Of a stretch of DNA of 64,000 nucleotides, positions 53,759 through 63,033 are shown piece by piece. Each line of letters opens with the position of its first letter. Within the stretch, counting starts at the first letter, position 1. The stretch is from Duncaniella muris. Lineage in GTDB: Bacteria; Bacteroidota; Bacteroidia; Bacteroidales; Muribaculaceae. The stretch is taken from NCBI RefSeq assembly GCF_003024805.1, contig NZ_PUEC01000012.1:31500-95499 (forward strand). Reading direction: 5' to 3'. A program made the translations under genes and the position numbers. Under the pieces are notes generated by a model. The model was given only the letters and a program-made list of their open reading frames with translations. It was not told where the DNA came from and did not search any database.

Positions 53759-54675
53759 GAGCTAAGAAACAGGTCAACAAATAGGTAGACTCTTAAATAT
53801 GAATATAGTCTGGTAAAAGCTTTGGAGTAAAGTCGCCTCATATCCCGGCGGATATTTTTATCCATATAATATTCATTTTCCGGATGAAACATAAAGGTGG
53901 ACCATAACAACAATTTTCTGAAAGCCTTGCTTCCGGAAAGCCGGCTGCTGATATCAGGATTCCGAAGCGCATATTTATCCAGATAATCTATCGCATCCTT
54001 GACGGCATCAAACTTAGCCGGATTAACCGAACGTGTAACAGACTCTGGATTGCACCGATAGGCGTATAATTCGGCCGAAACTGTTCTTATCCGCAGTGGC
54101 TTTTTAGTGGCAAGTTCAAGATTAAACATTGTATCCTCTCCAATTCTAAGTCTGTTACAGAATATATCTTTACAGTCTGAAATAATCGAATGCCGATACG
54201 CTCCACCCCATACACATGAAAGTATTTTACCACTCAATATCATGTCAAGTTGTATAATCCTGTCACCCGAAATATTTTCGCAGACATAATCATCATTAAC
54301 ATCCATGACTTGGTTGGAATTGGCAACTGATTGCATTTTAAAAACAAGGATGTCAATGCTGTTATCAAAACAATCATTTACAATGTCCAATGCGCCGGGC
54401 GCGAGCATATCGTCTGCGTCGAGAAACATGATCAGATCACCATCTGCCTTTGATAGCCCTTGCCAGCGTGTTTCAGTGACACCCGAATTAGACTTGTAAA
54501 TATATTTCAATCGTGGATCTGAAAGATAATTGTTTATCAACTCAGCTGAATTATCTGTCGAGCCATCATCGACAAGAATCAACTGCCAGTCTCTGAATGT
54601 TTGAGAAAGTACGCTTCTTATACAATCTTCAATATACCGAGAAGCATTATAAACCGGTACGATTATAGATATCAT
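53725..54675 (-). CDS. Glycosyltransferase family 2
   Basis: A GT-A enzyme of 316 residues if started at the ATG at 54,675 (MISIIVPVYNASRYIEDC). That start gives a four-base ATGA overlap with the upstream GT32 gene and removes ten unusual residues present with the ATG at 54,705. The motifs ILVDDGSTDNSAE and LIMFLDADDMLAP are intact; note TETRWQGLSKADGD in place of the more common ARNxGL segment. Donor unknown. Confidence 0.91.
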   Translation of the reverse strand: MISIIVPVYNASRYIEDCIRSVLSQTFRDWQLILVDDGSTDNSAELINNYLSDPRLKYIYKSNSGVTETRWQGLSKADGDLIMFLDADDMLAPGALDIVNDCFDNSIDILVFKMQSVANSNQVMDVNDDYVCENISGDRIIQLDMILSGKILSCVWGGAYRHSIISDCKDIFCNRLRIGEDTMFNLELATKKPLRIRTVSAELYAYRCNPESVTRSVNPAKFDAVKDAIDYLDKYALRNPDISSRLSGSKAFRKLLLWSTFMFHPENEYYMDKNIRRDMRRLYSKAFTRLYSYLRVYLFVDLFLSSWLSQKLINRQ

Positions 54676-55424
54676 TTCAATCCAATTAAATGAAGCATTC
54701 TCCAAACAATCACTCTAAAAGTAAGTTTTTTAGGATCTGTCATTGATTTTGGATTAATCTCTTTGTCGCGCCATGCTCCTGCGACACGATGAATTGCATA
54801 TACTTTTTTCATCGATGTGTAAAGTGGACGGCAAAAACAATATGAAGGATAAATTTTGACTCCATTCGTCAATATCTGAGCTTTGTCTTTTGATTTCTCT
54901 CGTCTGTCAAGTCCATATTTCAGAGCTATTTCAGATTGCATCTGAGAAATCATAGTCTGATCCATGATAGGTTTGCCATCAGAATTTGTCCCAACAATAA
55001 AATGACGATCATTATAATAGTCAAGGCTCTCTTTTATAAATTGATGCCCCTTAACCGCACCCATAAAATGAGACGTCAGATATACAAATCCATCATTGTT
55101 AACCCAACTTTCCTTTCCGATAAAACAATCGCAATCAAGCAGATCATCAATATTCTTAAATAATTCAACATCCGTATCAAACCAGATGCCTCCATATTTA
55201 TTGATCGCAAACAAGCGAGTATAATCGGCAGCAAAAGCCCATTTACGCTGAGAAATTGCTTCTTTGACAAAATCAGAGTCAATCTCTTTTTCCAATCGAG
55301 CCATATCCCAAAGCACAAATTCATATCCAGGTAGCAATTCTTTCCACCGGCAGATATAACGTTCAATATCCTCAGGATATTTGTCTCCGCTAAACCAACT
55401 GTAATGTATTATTTTAGGTATCAT
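54672..55424 (-). CDS. Glycosyltransferase family 32 (capsular polysaccharide type)
   Basis: A 250-residue GT32-type enzyme, related to the Och1/capsular mannosyl- or galactosyltransferases. Signatures are MIPKIIHYSWFSGD at the start, YEFVLWDM, the segment KWAFAADYTRLFAINKYGG and the DxD metal site in IWFDTDVELFKN. It lies 46 bases downstream of a family 2 gene and overlaps the next by four bases. Confidence 0.92.
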   Translation of the reverse strand: MIPKIIHYSWFSGDKYPEDIERYICRWKELLPGYEFVLWDMARLEKEIDSDFVKEAISQRKWAFAADYTRLFAINKYGGIWFDTDVELFKNIDDLLDCDCFIGKESWVNNDGFVYLTSHFMGAVKGHQFIKESLDYYNDRHFIVGTNSDGKPIMDQTMISQMQSEIALKYGLDRREKSKDKAQILTNGVKIYPSYCFCRPLYTSMKKVYAIHRVAGAWRDKEINPKSMTDPKKLTFRVIVWRMLHLIGLK

Positions 55425-55470
55425 TTCTTCTTTATTTCTTTTCTACCAACAGGACTTACTTTTATGCAAT

Positions 55471-56448
55471 TTAGTTCATTATTTTCAAACTCTTTTCCCC
55501 TCCAAAAAACTTCAAAAGTGTCATTATCACCTTATTCCGGATACTAGAACATTTTAGAATACTCCCAAAGTCATGTGCATAAGAGTCAACACGTCTAAAT
55601 ATATTTTTATCAAATTGCAATCCATTCAGTTTGGAAAGACAATGGATCTCATAAAATATCTTGCACAGATAATCTGAGCATATCTGACGGTTTATTCCGT
55701 TGATCAATTCAACAGCTTGCTCAAATACATGCAGGTTTGAATTAATTGCGTCCGTTGCCTTAGACAACGTAAGTTTCTCACCCATAATAGAATTCGGATT
55801 TTCCACATAGGCATAACCAATATTTGGAATAAGTTTTATCCCACCTCTAAGGCTCATAAGAACGTCCATGGTAAAGATCGCATCCTCAAATTTTACTCCC
55901 GGCCGGAATAAAATATCACCGATTGCTCTTTTTCGATATAACTTATTCCAAACTGGGTCTTGTATTGAAAAAGCACAAGATCCTGATACATTTTCCAGTT
56001 TTTCAAAGAAAATATTTCGCCCGAAATATTCTGTTGCTTCGCACGTATGAGTATTTAAAATATTTCCATCAATTCCAACCCTGTGATACGAAAATTGAAT
56101 ACACTCCAATCGTTGATCTGAATATAATATCTTTATACAATCTTCATAAATAGTATCAGACAGTAAATAATCATCAGAATCAACAAATGTAATATATTCT
56201 CCTTTTGCAATTTTCAATCCATTATTTCGAGCTACTGATAAACCGCCGTTAGATGTATGCAACACTCTAATTCTTGAATCGACCTCGGCATACCTATCAC
56301 AAATCATCCCGGACGAGTCTGTCGCGCCATCATCTACAAGGATAATTTCCAAATCTCTATAACTTTGATTAATAACGCTCCGGATACATTTTTCTAAATA
56401 TAATTCAACGTTATAAACCGGAATTATTACAGATAATTTTGCAGACAT
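55471..56448 (-). CDS. Glycosyltransferase family 2
   Basis: A 325-residue GT-A enzyme: LSVIIPVYNVELYLEKCIRS, ILVDDGATDSSGM, NGGLSVARNNGLKIAKGEY and FVDSDDYLLSD are all intact. The 241 bases upstream contain no gene, so this may start a transcription sub-unit, though no clear consensus promoter is visible. Strongly AT-rich. Confidence 0.93.
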   Translation of the reverse strand: MSAKLSVIIPVYNVELYLEKCIRSVINQSYRDLEIILVDDGATDSSGMICDRYAEVDSRIRVLHTSNGGLSVARNNGLKIAKGEYITFVDSDDYLLSDTIYEDCIKILYSDQRLECIQFSYHRVGIDGNILNTHTCEATEYFGRNIFFEKLENVSGSCAFSIQDPVWNKLYRKRAIGDILFRPGVKFEDAIFTMDVLMSLRGGIKLIPNIGYAYVENPNSIMGEKLTLSKATDAINSNLHVFEQAVELINGINRQICSDYLCKIFYEIHCLSKLNGLQFDKNIFRRVDSYAHDFGSILKCSSIRNKVIMTLLKFFGGEKSLKIMN

Positions 56449-56689
56449 TATATTCTATACTAAGGATAAGTAACTCTTGAAAATTAATTTATACTTTATG
56501 TTAGATTTATTTCGAAGAAAAATCGAAGAGTGAAGATGGTGCTTATAGATCCAAACGACCGATGAACAATTTGATTTTTACCGGAATAAATCCGCTGGAA
56601 GTATAAAAATATTTACCGCGGTTAATTGGGAAAAACATGTTACGCTTATTTTTTTAAGATTTACTTAAATAATTTTATATTACACCAGA
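56449..56689. other. AT-rich gap between two glycosyltransferase genes
   Basis: No gene, repeat or terminator seen; very AT-rich. It may hold a promoter for the minus-strand gene on its left, but I find no -33/-7 pair I would defend. Confidence 0.4.
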
Positions 56690-57694
56690 TTAGAAATCAT
56701 GCAAATCTGCACTTTTGCCTTTAAGTCTGTCATATAAAATCTTCAGCAAAACAAGATTCTTTGTCCCTATTATCTTTATAAACATTCCACTCTTGCCCAT
56801 TATAGCCATACCTTTCATTTTAATCATATTATCAATCTGGTTGCATACAGAAGTGATATCAACCTCATTTCCCCAATGATGTTTCCCTTGTACCAAATAG
56901 TATATCAGATCCGGAATACAATTGTTACCTGTCAGATTAAACAGAGCCTCATTATAATGCAGTAGAACATTGATTCTATAAAAAAAACGCTCTTTTGAGA
57001 CAGCTTGTCTTAGTGAGGAGGATGGATTGTAGTTATAATAATAACAACCTTTATTTGTAAATGCGACAGTTTTAAGTAGTGGTATTATATCACATAACAC
57101 ATAGGCATCCTCAAAAATCATACCTTCGGGAAAGCGTATTTCTTCCCAAAGCTCTTTCCTGAATATTTTTGCCCATGGTGTAGAAACAATATAACATGGC
57201 TGAATAGTTTTTATCAGATCTAAATGAGAAATGAAATATGCCTTATCTGAAATTAATACAGGAGATTGTTCCTCTTTAAAAACATCCTGTGAATCCAATA
57301 TCTCATTACCGTCACTATCTACGCAAATATGAGGAAAGGTGACCATATCAACATGAGGATTTTCCTCAAAAACATTCATGGCATATTCCAATGTTTGTTT
57401 ATCCAAAATATAGTCATCTGCATCAACAAAGGTTATGAATCGGCCATGAGCCAAATCAAGAGCAAGATTCCTGGCTCGTGACTGCCCTCCGTTAGAAGTG
57501 TGTAACACACGTATGCGTCTGTCTTCACCGGCATATCTATCGCATATTTTACCACATTGATCCGGCGAGCCGTCATCTACAAGGATCAATTCCCAATCAC
57601 TAAATGTCTGCTGTAACACACTCTTAATACAACGATCAAGATAATCTTCTACTTTATAAACTGGAATTATGATTGTAAGCTCAGGATGTAGCAT
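56690..57694 (-). CDS. Glycosyltransferase family 2
   Basis: A 334-residue GT-A enzyme with LTIIIPVYKVEDYLDRCIKS, ILVDDGSPDQCGK, NGGQSRARNLALDLAHGRF and FVDADDYILDK. It lies 117 bases after the pyruvyltransferase gene. Its first 110 residues closely parallel those of the genes at 51,738 and 55,471, pointing to a common ancestor or shuffled N-terminal domains. Confidence 0.93.
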   Translation of the reverse strand: MLHPELTIIIPVYKVEDYLDRCIKSVLQQTFSDWELILVDDGSPDQCGKICDRYAGEDRRIRVLHTSNGGQSRARNLALDLAHGRFITFVDADDYILDKQTLEYAMNVFEENPHVDMVTFPHICVDSDGNEILDSQDVFKEEQSPVLISDKAYFISHLDLIKTIQPCYIVSTPWAKIFRKELWEEIRFPEGMIFEDAYVLCDIIPLLKTVAFTNKGCYYYNYNPSSSLRQAVSKERFFYRINVLLHYNEALFNLTGNNCIPDLIYYLVQGKHHWGNEVDITSVCNQIDNMIKMKGMAIMGKSGMFIKIIGTKNLVLLKILYDRLKGKSADLHDF

Positions 57695-57811
57695 TTTTAT
57701 TTCTAAAAACAGATTTCGTTTAAGGCAAAAAATTCAGTCTTATATCAACTATTGTTATCAGTATCGACTTATGTTCGACTTCCTTTAATACTTTCTAGGC
57801 CTATCTCAAAT

Positions 57812-58921
57812 TCAATCTTTCAAATTGTCTGATAAAAATTTACGGCCCCCATGTTTTAAATTGCTCTTTATTTTATTAATTCTCTGCCAATCCAGATGGC
57901 TATAATTTATATCTTGGTATCGGTCATTAATGTCCATCATTCGATCTTCTAAACCAAAAGTATTTAATAGTGACCGAATACGAGCCATCCCACGCTCTTT
58001 ATTTCCAAGTACGATAAAGTCTTTGTTAAATATGATTGAAAAAACACATCCGTGAAAAGAATCTGTAATAATAAAATCACTATTTGCAATTGCTAAAAGC
58101 CAGTGTTCCAACGGAGGGTGTATTCTTTCTATCAATGGAGCCTTCAAATCATCAATTTTGGAATGCACAGTGAATGGTTTTTGGCCCATTGCTCCCGAAA
58201 TCTTGTCCACGATTTCACGGGTATTGTCATTAGGATCAAGAATATAGGCAAACAATTTTGTAAAATAATCCGGACATTCACATTTTTTATAAATTTGTCG
58301 ATAGTCATCAATGTCCAAAAGCAAAGTCGGATCAGGCATTAACTCCGCATTTGCAAATCCTAACATATTTGAACATAGTGTTAGACCACTTTTTTCACGA
58401 ACTGAAACAGCATCAAAATTCTTTAACAGAGCCGAAGCCATTGATTTTTCATCAGAATCATATTCAGGATAATCGACTCCGAATGAAGCGGCATAACCAA
58501 TACGCTTCAATTTCTTTCCCTCAGTAAATTTCAAAAAGAAATCATCCAGATGACCATCCGCATATATCGGGCGCCATACTTGGTCGCTGCCGACGATTAT
58601 AGCATCAAGATCGTCAATAACCTTTTTATATGAATCATTCGTAGTGACTATCCGGAAGTTTCTATTAATAAACCGAGTTGTATTTTTTATGGTAACATTC
58701 TTCTCACATCTGAAAATCTCAACTCCAGCCTTTTTCTTAATCCACTTCGCATAAAGACGTCTCAAAAACAAATTGAAATTTTCAGAGAGAGAGACTTTGT
58801 GTTTTCTATGTAATAAGACAACATCATAGCCTAACGTTTTCAAAGTCTGCTGTAAAGCCCATGCCTGAAGAATGCCTCCGTAATTATGCCCCAGAGGCAG
58901 TGTCAATATACCGACTTTCAT
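57812..58921 (-). CDS. Polysaccharide pyruvyl transferase family protein
   Basis: A 369-residue protein of the CsaB/WcaK family that attaches pyruvate ketals to sugars using phosphoenolpyruvate. I start at the ATG at 58,921 (MKVGILTLPLGHNYGGILQ), which overlaps the flippase stop by four bases; the longer frame to 59,068 lies inside the flippase gene. The family site is in FIITDSFHGCVFSIIFNK, with YAASFGVDYPEY and SVREKSGLTL upstream. It would add negative charge to the polysaccharide; the acceptor sugar is unknown. Confidence 0.92.
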   Translation of the reverse strand: MKVGILTLPLGHNYGGILQAWALQQTLKTLGYDVVLLHRKHKVSLSENFNLFLRRLYAKWIKKKAGVEIFRCEKNVTIKNTTRFINRNFRIVTTNDSYKKVIDDLDAIIVGSDQVWRPIYADGHLDDFFLKFTEGKKLKRIGYAASFGVDYPEYDSDEKSMASALLKNFDAVSVREKSGLTLCSNMLGFANAELMPDPTLLLDIDDYRQIYKKCECPDYFTKLFAYILDPNDNTREIVDKISGAMGQKPFTVHSKIDDLKAPLIERIHPPLEHWLLAIANSDFIITDSFHGCVFSIIFNKDFIVLGNKERGMARIRSLLNTFGLEDRMMDINDRYQDINYSHLDWQRINKIKSNLKHGGRKFLSDNLKD

Positions 58922-60468
58922 GATTCCAATTGATGTTTTTTTTGTCCCAATTTTGACATTATCATTCGGACAACCTGCATACGCATATTCTTGGTCAAAC
59001 CACAATAAAACACTACCATGCAACACCATATAAAAATTATGCACGACTTTAAAATAAGATTGATCCACGGAGACCCAAAATCCCAGTGAACCACATATCC
59101 AAGTATCAATGGTAGTGACAATGAAATGCCTAAAACTTTAAAACAGCATATTACAATTTCATATATCTCTTTATATTGATAATTCACTTGATTTACCAAA
59201 AGATAGGGTTTCAAAAATGTCCCCATTATAAAATATGTAATCAGAGCCACCCACGACTGTGCAATTGGGGATGCCCCATATCTGAATAGTAAATAAATTA
59301 TCGGGAATTGCAAAAATGAAAGTCCGGCACTCATAATCGCATTTCTTTTCAAATTGCCATTGGCATTAATAGCCTGATAAAATGATGTGTTAAACACATT
59401 GAATAATGTCTGAAACAAGACTATCTTTAGAAAAATAGTGGTATAGTCAGGGACAGTTTTCAACCATACTTTTAAAAAATCATCACAACAAAAGAATATA
59501 GGTATTGTCACTATCATCATCAGATAAAAAGACAATTGTGTTGATTCAAGCAACAGATGCTTTGAGCCAATAAAATCTCCAGCTGCATATCGTTTGATTA
59601 TCTGAGGGTTGACGGCTGTTCTGAATCCATTGACAAAAAAATCTGACATCTGATTTATCTGCAACGAAATCGCTCTTGCTGCAACAATAGCTGGCGAAAA
59701 AAACATACCTAAAAGCATCACCACCCCTTGGCCATTCAACATCAATGTACAACTTGTCAGTATAGACCACGATGAATATGAGAATATCGGTCTTAAAATA
59801 TCCTTATCCAAGCCTAATGAAACTCTTGATTCTTTAAATTTCCGGACACAATAAATTCTGTTTCCAACCATCTCTGTCAGGCTGATAAGCATCAATAATG
59901 TCGCATAAACCTCCAACTTGTCAAATGGCATAATAGCCAACAGATAAAGTATTCCTAGTTTAGCAAAGGTATTGAACAATGCCCAGTATGCCACAACAGA
60001 CATTCGTTCGTGAGCAATAAGCAGAGACGTATATGGAACTTGAGTCAGTGTGAAAATGGTCGTGAACAAAGATAGGCATAGTACATAATATGCCGCATCC
60101 AACCGATTCGCAGGAATATCAAGTTTATGTCCGATAAGCCACCACCCAACAAAACCCATTATAACGATGACTACTAATGCCAATAAAAGGTGAGCGGTAA
60201 GCATCGACGAAAATGTCCGCTTCAAACGGTCAAACTCATTTCTACCCAACTCAAAAGTGATAAAACGGCCAGTACCATTAGCTAAAACACCGTTCATAAA
60301 TCCAAGTAATCCGACAATTCCGCCAACTTCAATATAAATACCGTAGTCCTCAACCCCAAGCTTTTCAAGGATTATTCGAGAGGTAAATAATGATACTATT
60401 ACAGCCAAAAATGTACGAATATACATATAGGCTGTATTTATGGCTATTTTCTTTTTACCTGAATCCAT
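58918..60468 (-). CDS. Polysaccharide repeat-unit flippase, Wzx-like
   Basis: A polytopic MATE/MVF-superfamily protein with about fourteen hydrophobic helices that flips lipid-linked repeat units across the inner membrane. I start at the ATG at 60,468 (MDSGKKKIAINTAYMYIRT), 516 residues; a TTG at 60,477 is in frame and overlaps the upstream stop. Family features are the opening helix pair with SRIILEKLGVEDYGIY and the GLLGFMNGVLANGTGRFITFELGR segment. Tightly coupled to the MenD-like gene upstream and the pyruvyltransferase gene downstream. Confidence 0.9.
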   Translation of the reverse strand: MDSGKKKIAINTAYMYIRTFLAVIVSLFTSRIILEKLGVEDYGIYIEVGGIVGLLGFMNGVLANGTGRFITFELGRNEFDRLKRTFSSMLTAHLLLALVVIVIMGFVGWWLIGHKLDIPANRLDAAYYVLCLSLFTTIFTLTQVPYTSLLIAHERMSVVAYWALFNTFAKLGILYLLAIMPFDKLEVYATLLMLISLTEMVGNRIYCVRKFKESRVSLGLDKDILRPIFSYSSWSILTSCTLMLNGQGVVMLLGMFFSPAIVAARAISLQINQMSDFFVNGFRTAVNPQIIKRYAAGDFIGSKHLLLESTQLSFYLMMIVTIPIFFCCDDFLKVWLKTVPDYTTIFLKIVLFQTLFNVFNTSFYQAINANGNLKRNAIMSAGLSFLQFPIIYLLFRYGASPIAQSWVALITYFIMGTFLKPYLLVNQVNYQYKEIYEIVICCFKVLGISLSLPLILGYVVHWDFGSPWINLILKSCIIFIWCCMVVFYCGLTKNMRMQVVRMIMSKLGQKKHQLES

Positions 60469-60473
60469 TACTT

Positions 60474-62204
60474 TCAATTTTTCTGCGGCAGCAGACCTCC
60501 AAGAATACGTTTCCCTTTCATTATTATACGTTGTGATATTGTATAATGCTGACGATTCATACTCTTATAGTAGTTACTCAAAACTTTTGTATCCACAGGT
60601 ATGTTGGAGAAAGCCTCAACTAAAACCGGATGATCTGATTCTGCTGTTAATAGCTCAATACCATGCGATATTTCAGATTCGTTTCTAATTGCAAAATATT
60701 TAAATCCGAATGCTTTGGCAATCTCATGAGCTTTATGTGTATGGAACGCACATACATGCTCGGACACACTTTTACGCAATTCTTCGCTCAAAGGAGAATA
60801 CATTACACCTCCACCACCATTGTTGATCAACAATATTCTAAGATTGGGAGTTATGTGACGTATTGATAATGAGTTCAAGTCATAATAAAAAGATAGGTCA
60901 CCGGTTATATAAAATGTCTTCCGACTATTAATAGCCGAAAATCCTATTGCAGTGGACATACTTCCGTCTATTCCGTTAACCCCTCTATTACAATTTACCG
61001 TGACACTATCTGGAACTGGAAACAGGTGAGCCATACGTACACTATAACTATTAGCTAATTGCAAATCGCTATCAGCCGGAAGTGCTTTTATCAATGCCCC
61101 GATAACCATCGCTTCACTATATTCTGATATCGTCTTATAAGCGATATTTGAAACACTCATCCACGAATGAGCAAAATTCCCGCTTACTTTGAAATCAGCG
61201 ATATTGTTTATCATGTTGAAAAACATTAATTCGCTCATTTCAAATATCTTTGTCAGAGATCGGAAAGGATCAGAGATTTTGTCATATTTGCCAATTTGCC
61301 AATTTTCAATGTCCCCTAAAAATCCTTTAATTTCTCCGTTAAAAAGGATATTTGCACCTATACTGAATACAATATCTGGTTTAAAATCTCTTTTTTCTTC
61401 ATTAGTCAGAGAATACAAAGTCGCACCAGTATTTGCTATGGTGTGTTTGCAATGACAGTTTGATAATAAATCAGTAAGAATAATAGCATCAAAATTTTCA
61501 ACAAACTTGTCTACGGCTTCTTTCAGCCCTGCTGTAATACAGACCGATTGTCCCCACACTATACAAATCTTTTTTCCTTTTAACAAATTTGCGATTTTAG
61601 CCCATGTTTCAGAACTTGATTCGGCAGAATATAACTCTACTTTTCGCGCTACCGGAATATGTGTATTAGTAAACGTATCTGTATGGTGTGATAAAAACGG
61701 GATATTCAAATGGACAGGCCCATTTGAATGATGCGTTAATTCAATTAAACCTTCGTTTATTATTCGATTATTATACCAAAAATCCAAATCTGATGAAATA
61801 GGAGTCAATCTTCCGACATATTTTGTACATGAAGTGAACGTAGAGGCCTGATCATACATTTGATCTTCCATCTGATTTAAAAATTGAGGTAACCTGTCAC
61901 TTGAAATCACCAATAATGGCAATCTTTGATAATAGGCTTCGACAATGGCACTCCCATAATTCATACATGCTGTGCCTGAAGAACAGCAAACAGCTGCCGG
62001 GCGACCGGTTCGCTGAATAAGCCCAATGGCAAAAAAAGCAGCACTTCGTTCATCAACAACTGAATACAGTTCAAAGTCTTCACATTGTTCCAACGAATGT
62101 ACTAATGAAAAATGTCTACTGCCGGGAGATACTACAATCTGATTAATTCCAAATTGCCTCAACAACGATAACAGTTGAAGTACTAATTTATCATTCGAAT
62201 ACAT
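60474..62204 (-). CDS. MenD-like thiamine-diphosphate enzyme in the polysaccharide locus
   Basis: A 576-residue ThDP enzyme with MenD architecture. MenD joins 2-oxoglutarate and isochorismate in menaquinone synthesis. Conserved positions seen: VSPGSR (25-30), the cofactor Glu52 in VDERSAAFF, SSGTACMNYGSA, Arg104 in SSDRLP, NSYSVR, and CNRGVNGIDGSMSTAIGF, which binds the diphosphate. The residue corresponding to E. coli Asn117 is Asp114, but that site also varies in true MenD. No other men gene is near: flippase and glycosyltransferase genes follow without a gap, and an aldo/keto reductase gene precedes by 14 bases. It is either the genome's only MenD, moved here, or a paralogue making a polysaccharide component. 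AT-rich like the locus. Confidence 0.85.
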   Translation of the reverse strand: MYSNDKLVLQLLSLLRQFGINQIVVSPGSRHFSLVHSLEQCEDFELYSVVDERSAAFFAIGLIQRTGRPAAVCCSSGTACMNYGSAIVEAYYQRLPLLVISSDRLPQFLNQMEDQMYDQASTFTSCTKYVGRLTPISSDLDFWYNNRIINEGLIELTHHSNGPVHLNIPFLSHHTDTFTNTHIPVARKVELYSAESSSETWAKIANLLKGKKICIVWGQSVCITAGLKEAVDKFVENFDAIILTDLLSNCHCKHTIANTGATLYSLTNEEKRDFKPDIVFSIGANILFNGEIKGFLGDIENWQIGKYDKISDPFRSLTKIFEMSELMFFNMINNIADFKVSGNFAHSWMSVSNIAYKTISEYSEAMVIGALIKALPADSDLQLANSYSVRMAHLFPVPDSVTVNCNRGVNGIDGSMSTAIGFSAINSRKTFYITGDLSFYYDLNSLSIRHITPNLRILLINNGGGGVMYSPLSEELRKSVSEHVCAFHTHKAHEIAKAFGFKYFAIRNESEISHGIELLTAESDHPVLVEAFSNIPVDTKVLSNYYKSMNRQHYTISQRIIMKGKRILGGLLPQKN

Positions 62205-62218
62205 GTCACACTATCTTT

Positions 62219-63031
62219 TTAGTATCCCGGACATCCCCAGGACTCTAACATAAATTTATAATCTTCATTTAAAGAAGATATTCGTGTAAGATCTTCTTCT
62301 TTAATAGTTATCTCAAATGCTTTAAAAATCTCATCTATTCGTTTTGGATTTGACGTCTTGGTTACAGGTATTATGTTTCGACTTTTATTCCATGCATATA
62401 TTATTTGTGGTATAGATGCCTCATATTTTTTTGCCAACGTAACTAATGTCGAGTTTTCTGAAACTTTCGGAAGCATTTTTAACAATGGCGTGTAAGCTTG
62501 AACCTGGATCTCTTGTTCATTACACCATTTAACAATATCTGAACAAGTATTAAATGGGTGTATTTCAATCTGATTTATCATTGGTTTTACCGAAATTCCG
62601 TCATTCAAAAGCATCTCAAAATGCCGCAATTTAAAATTACATACACCTATTTCTCTGGCAATTCCAACCTTATATGAATGCTCCATTTCCTTATATGCCT
62701 TGATAAAAATATCTGGAAATGGCCAATGGAGAAGAAGGCTGTCAATATAATCAATCTTAAGCCTTTTTAAGGAATTTTTTATAGCTGTTTGGGTGCCGAC
62801 TTTAATAATATCCTGCCAATCTATTTTCGTTTGAATAAATATATCTTCTCTCTTGAAACCTTCATTTATAAGCCGTTGGATCTTATTCCCTATTGCAATT
62901 TCTGCTGACACATAATTAGGAGCTGTATCTATTGCAATCTGATTAGATTCATTCAATCTATCAATAATATTTTCAATAGAGTATGCAGAGAGTCCACTTG
63001 TTCCAAATATAACAATTGGTGGTGGGTTCAT
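62219..63031 (-). CDS. Aldo/keto reductase
   Basis: A 270-residue NAD(P)H-dependent reductase of the AKR superfamily. The catalytic tetrad is complete: Asp and Tyr in IDTAPNYVSAEIAIGN, Lys in FIQTKIDW, His in LLHWPFPD. The coenzyme segment near the C-terminus reads IIPVTKTSNPKRIDE. The protein ends GCPGY. It is shorter than the usual about 315, having compact loops. It lies 14 bases before the MenD-like gene and 2 bases after the unknown gene at 63,034, so it probably acts with them; substrate unknown. Confidence 0.92.
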   Translation of the reverse strand: MNPPPIVIFGTSGLSAYSIENIIDRLNESNQIAIDTAPNYVSAEIAIGNKIQRLINEGFKREDIFIQTKIDWQDIIKVGTQTAIKNSLKRLKIDYIDSLLLHWPFPDIFIKAYKEMEHSYKVGIAREIGVCNFKLRHFEMLLNDGISVKPMINQIEIHPFNTCSDIVKWCNEQEIQVQAYTPLLKMLPKVSENSTLVTLAKKYEASIPQIIYAWNKSRNIIPVTKTSNPKRIDEIFKAFEITIKEEDLTRISSLNEDYKFMLESWGCPGY

Positions 63032-63033
63032 AA

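Noticed and set aside
58922..59068. N-terminal extension of the pyruvyl transferase
   Set aside because: It overlaps the flippase coding region in another frame; the ATG at 58,921 gives the typical start and a four-base overlap.
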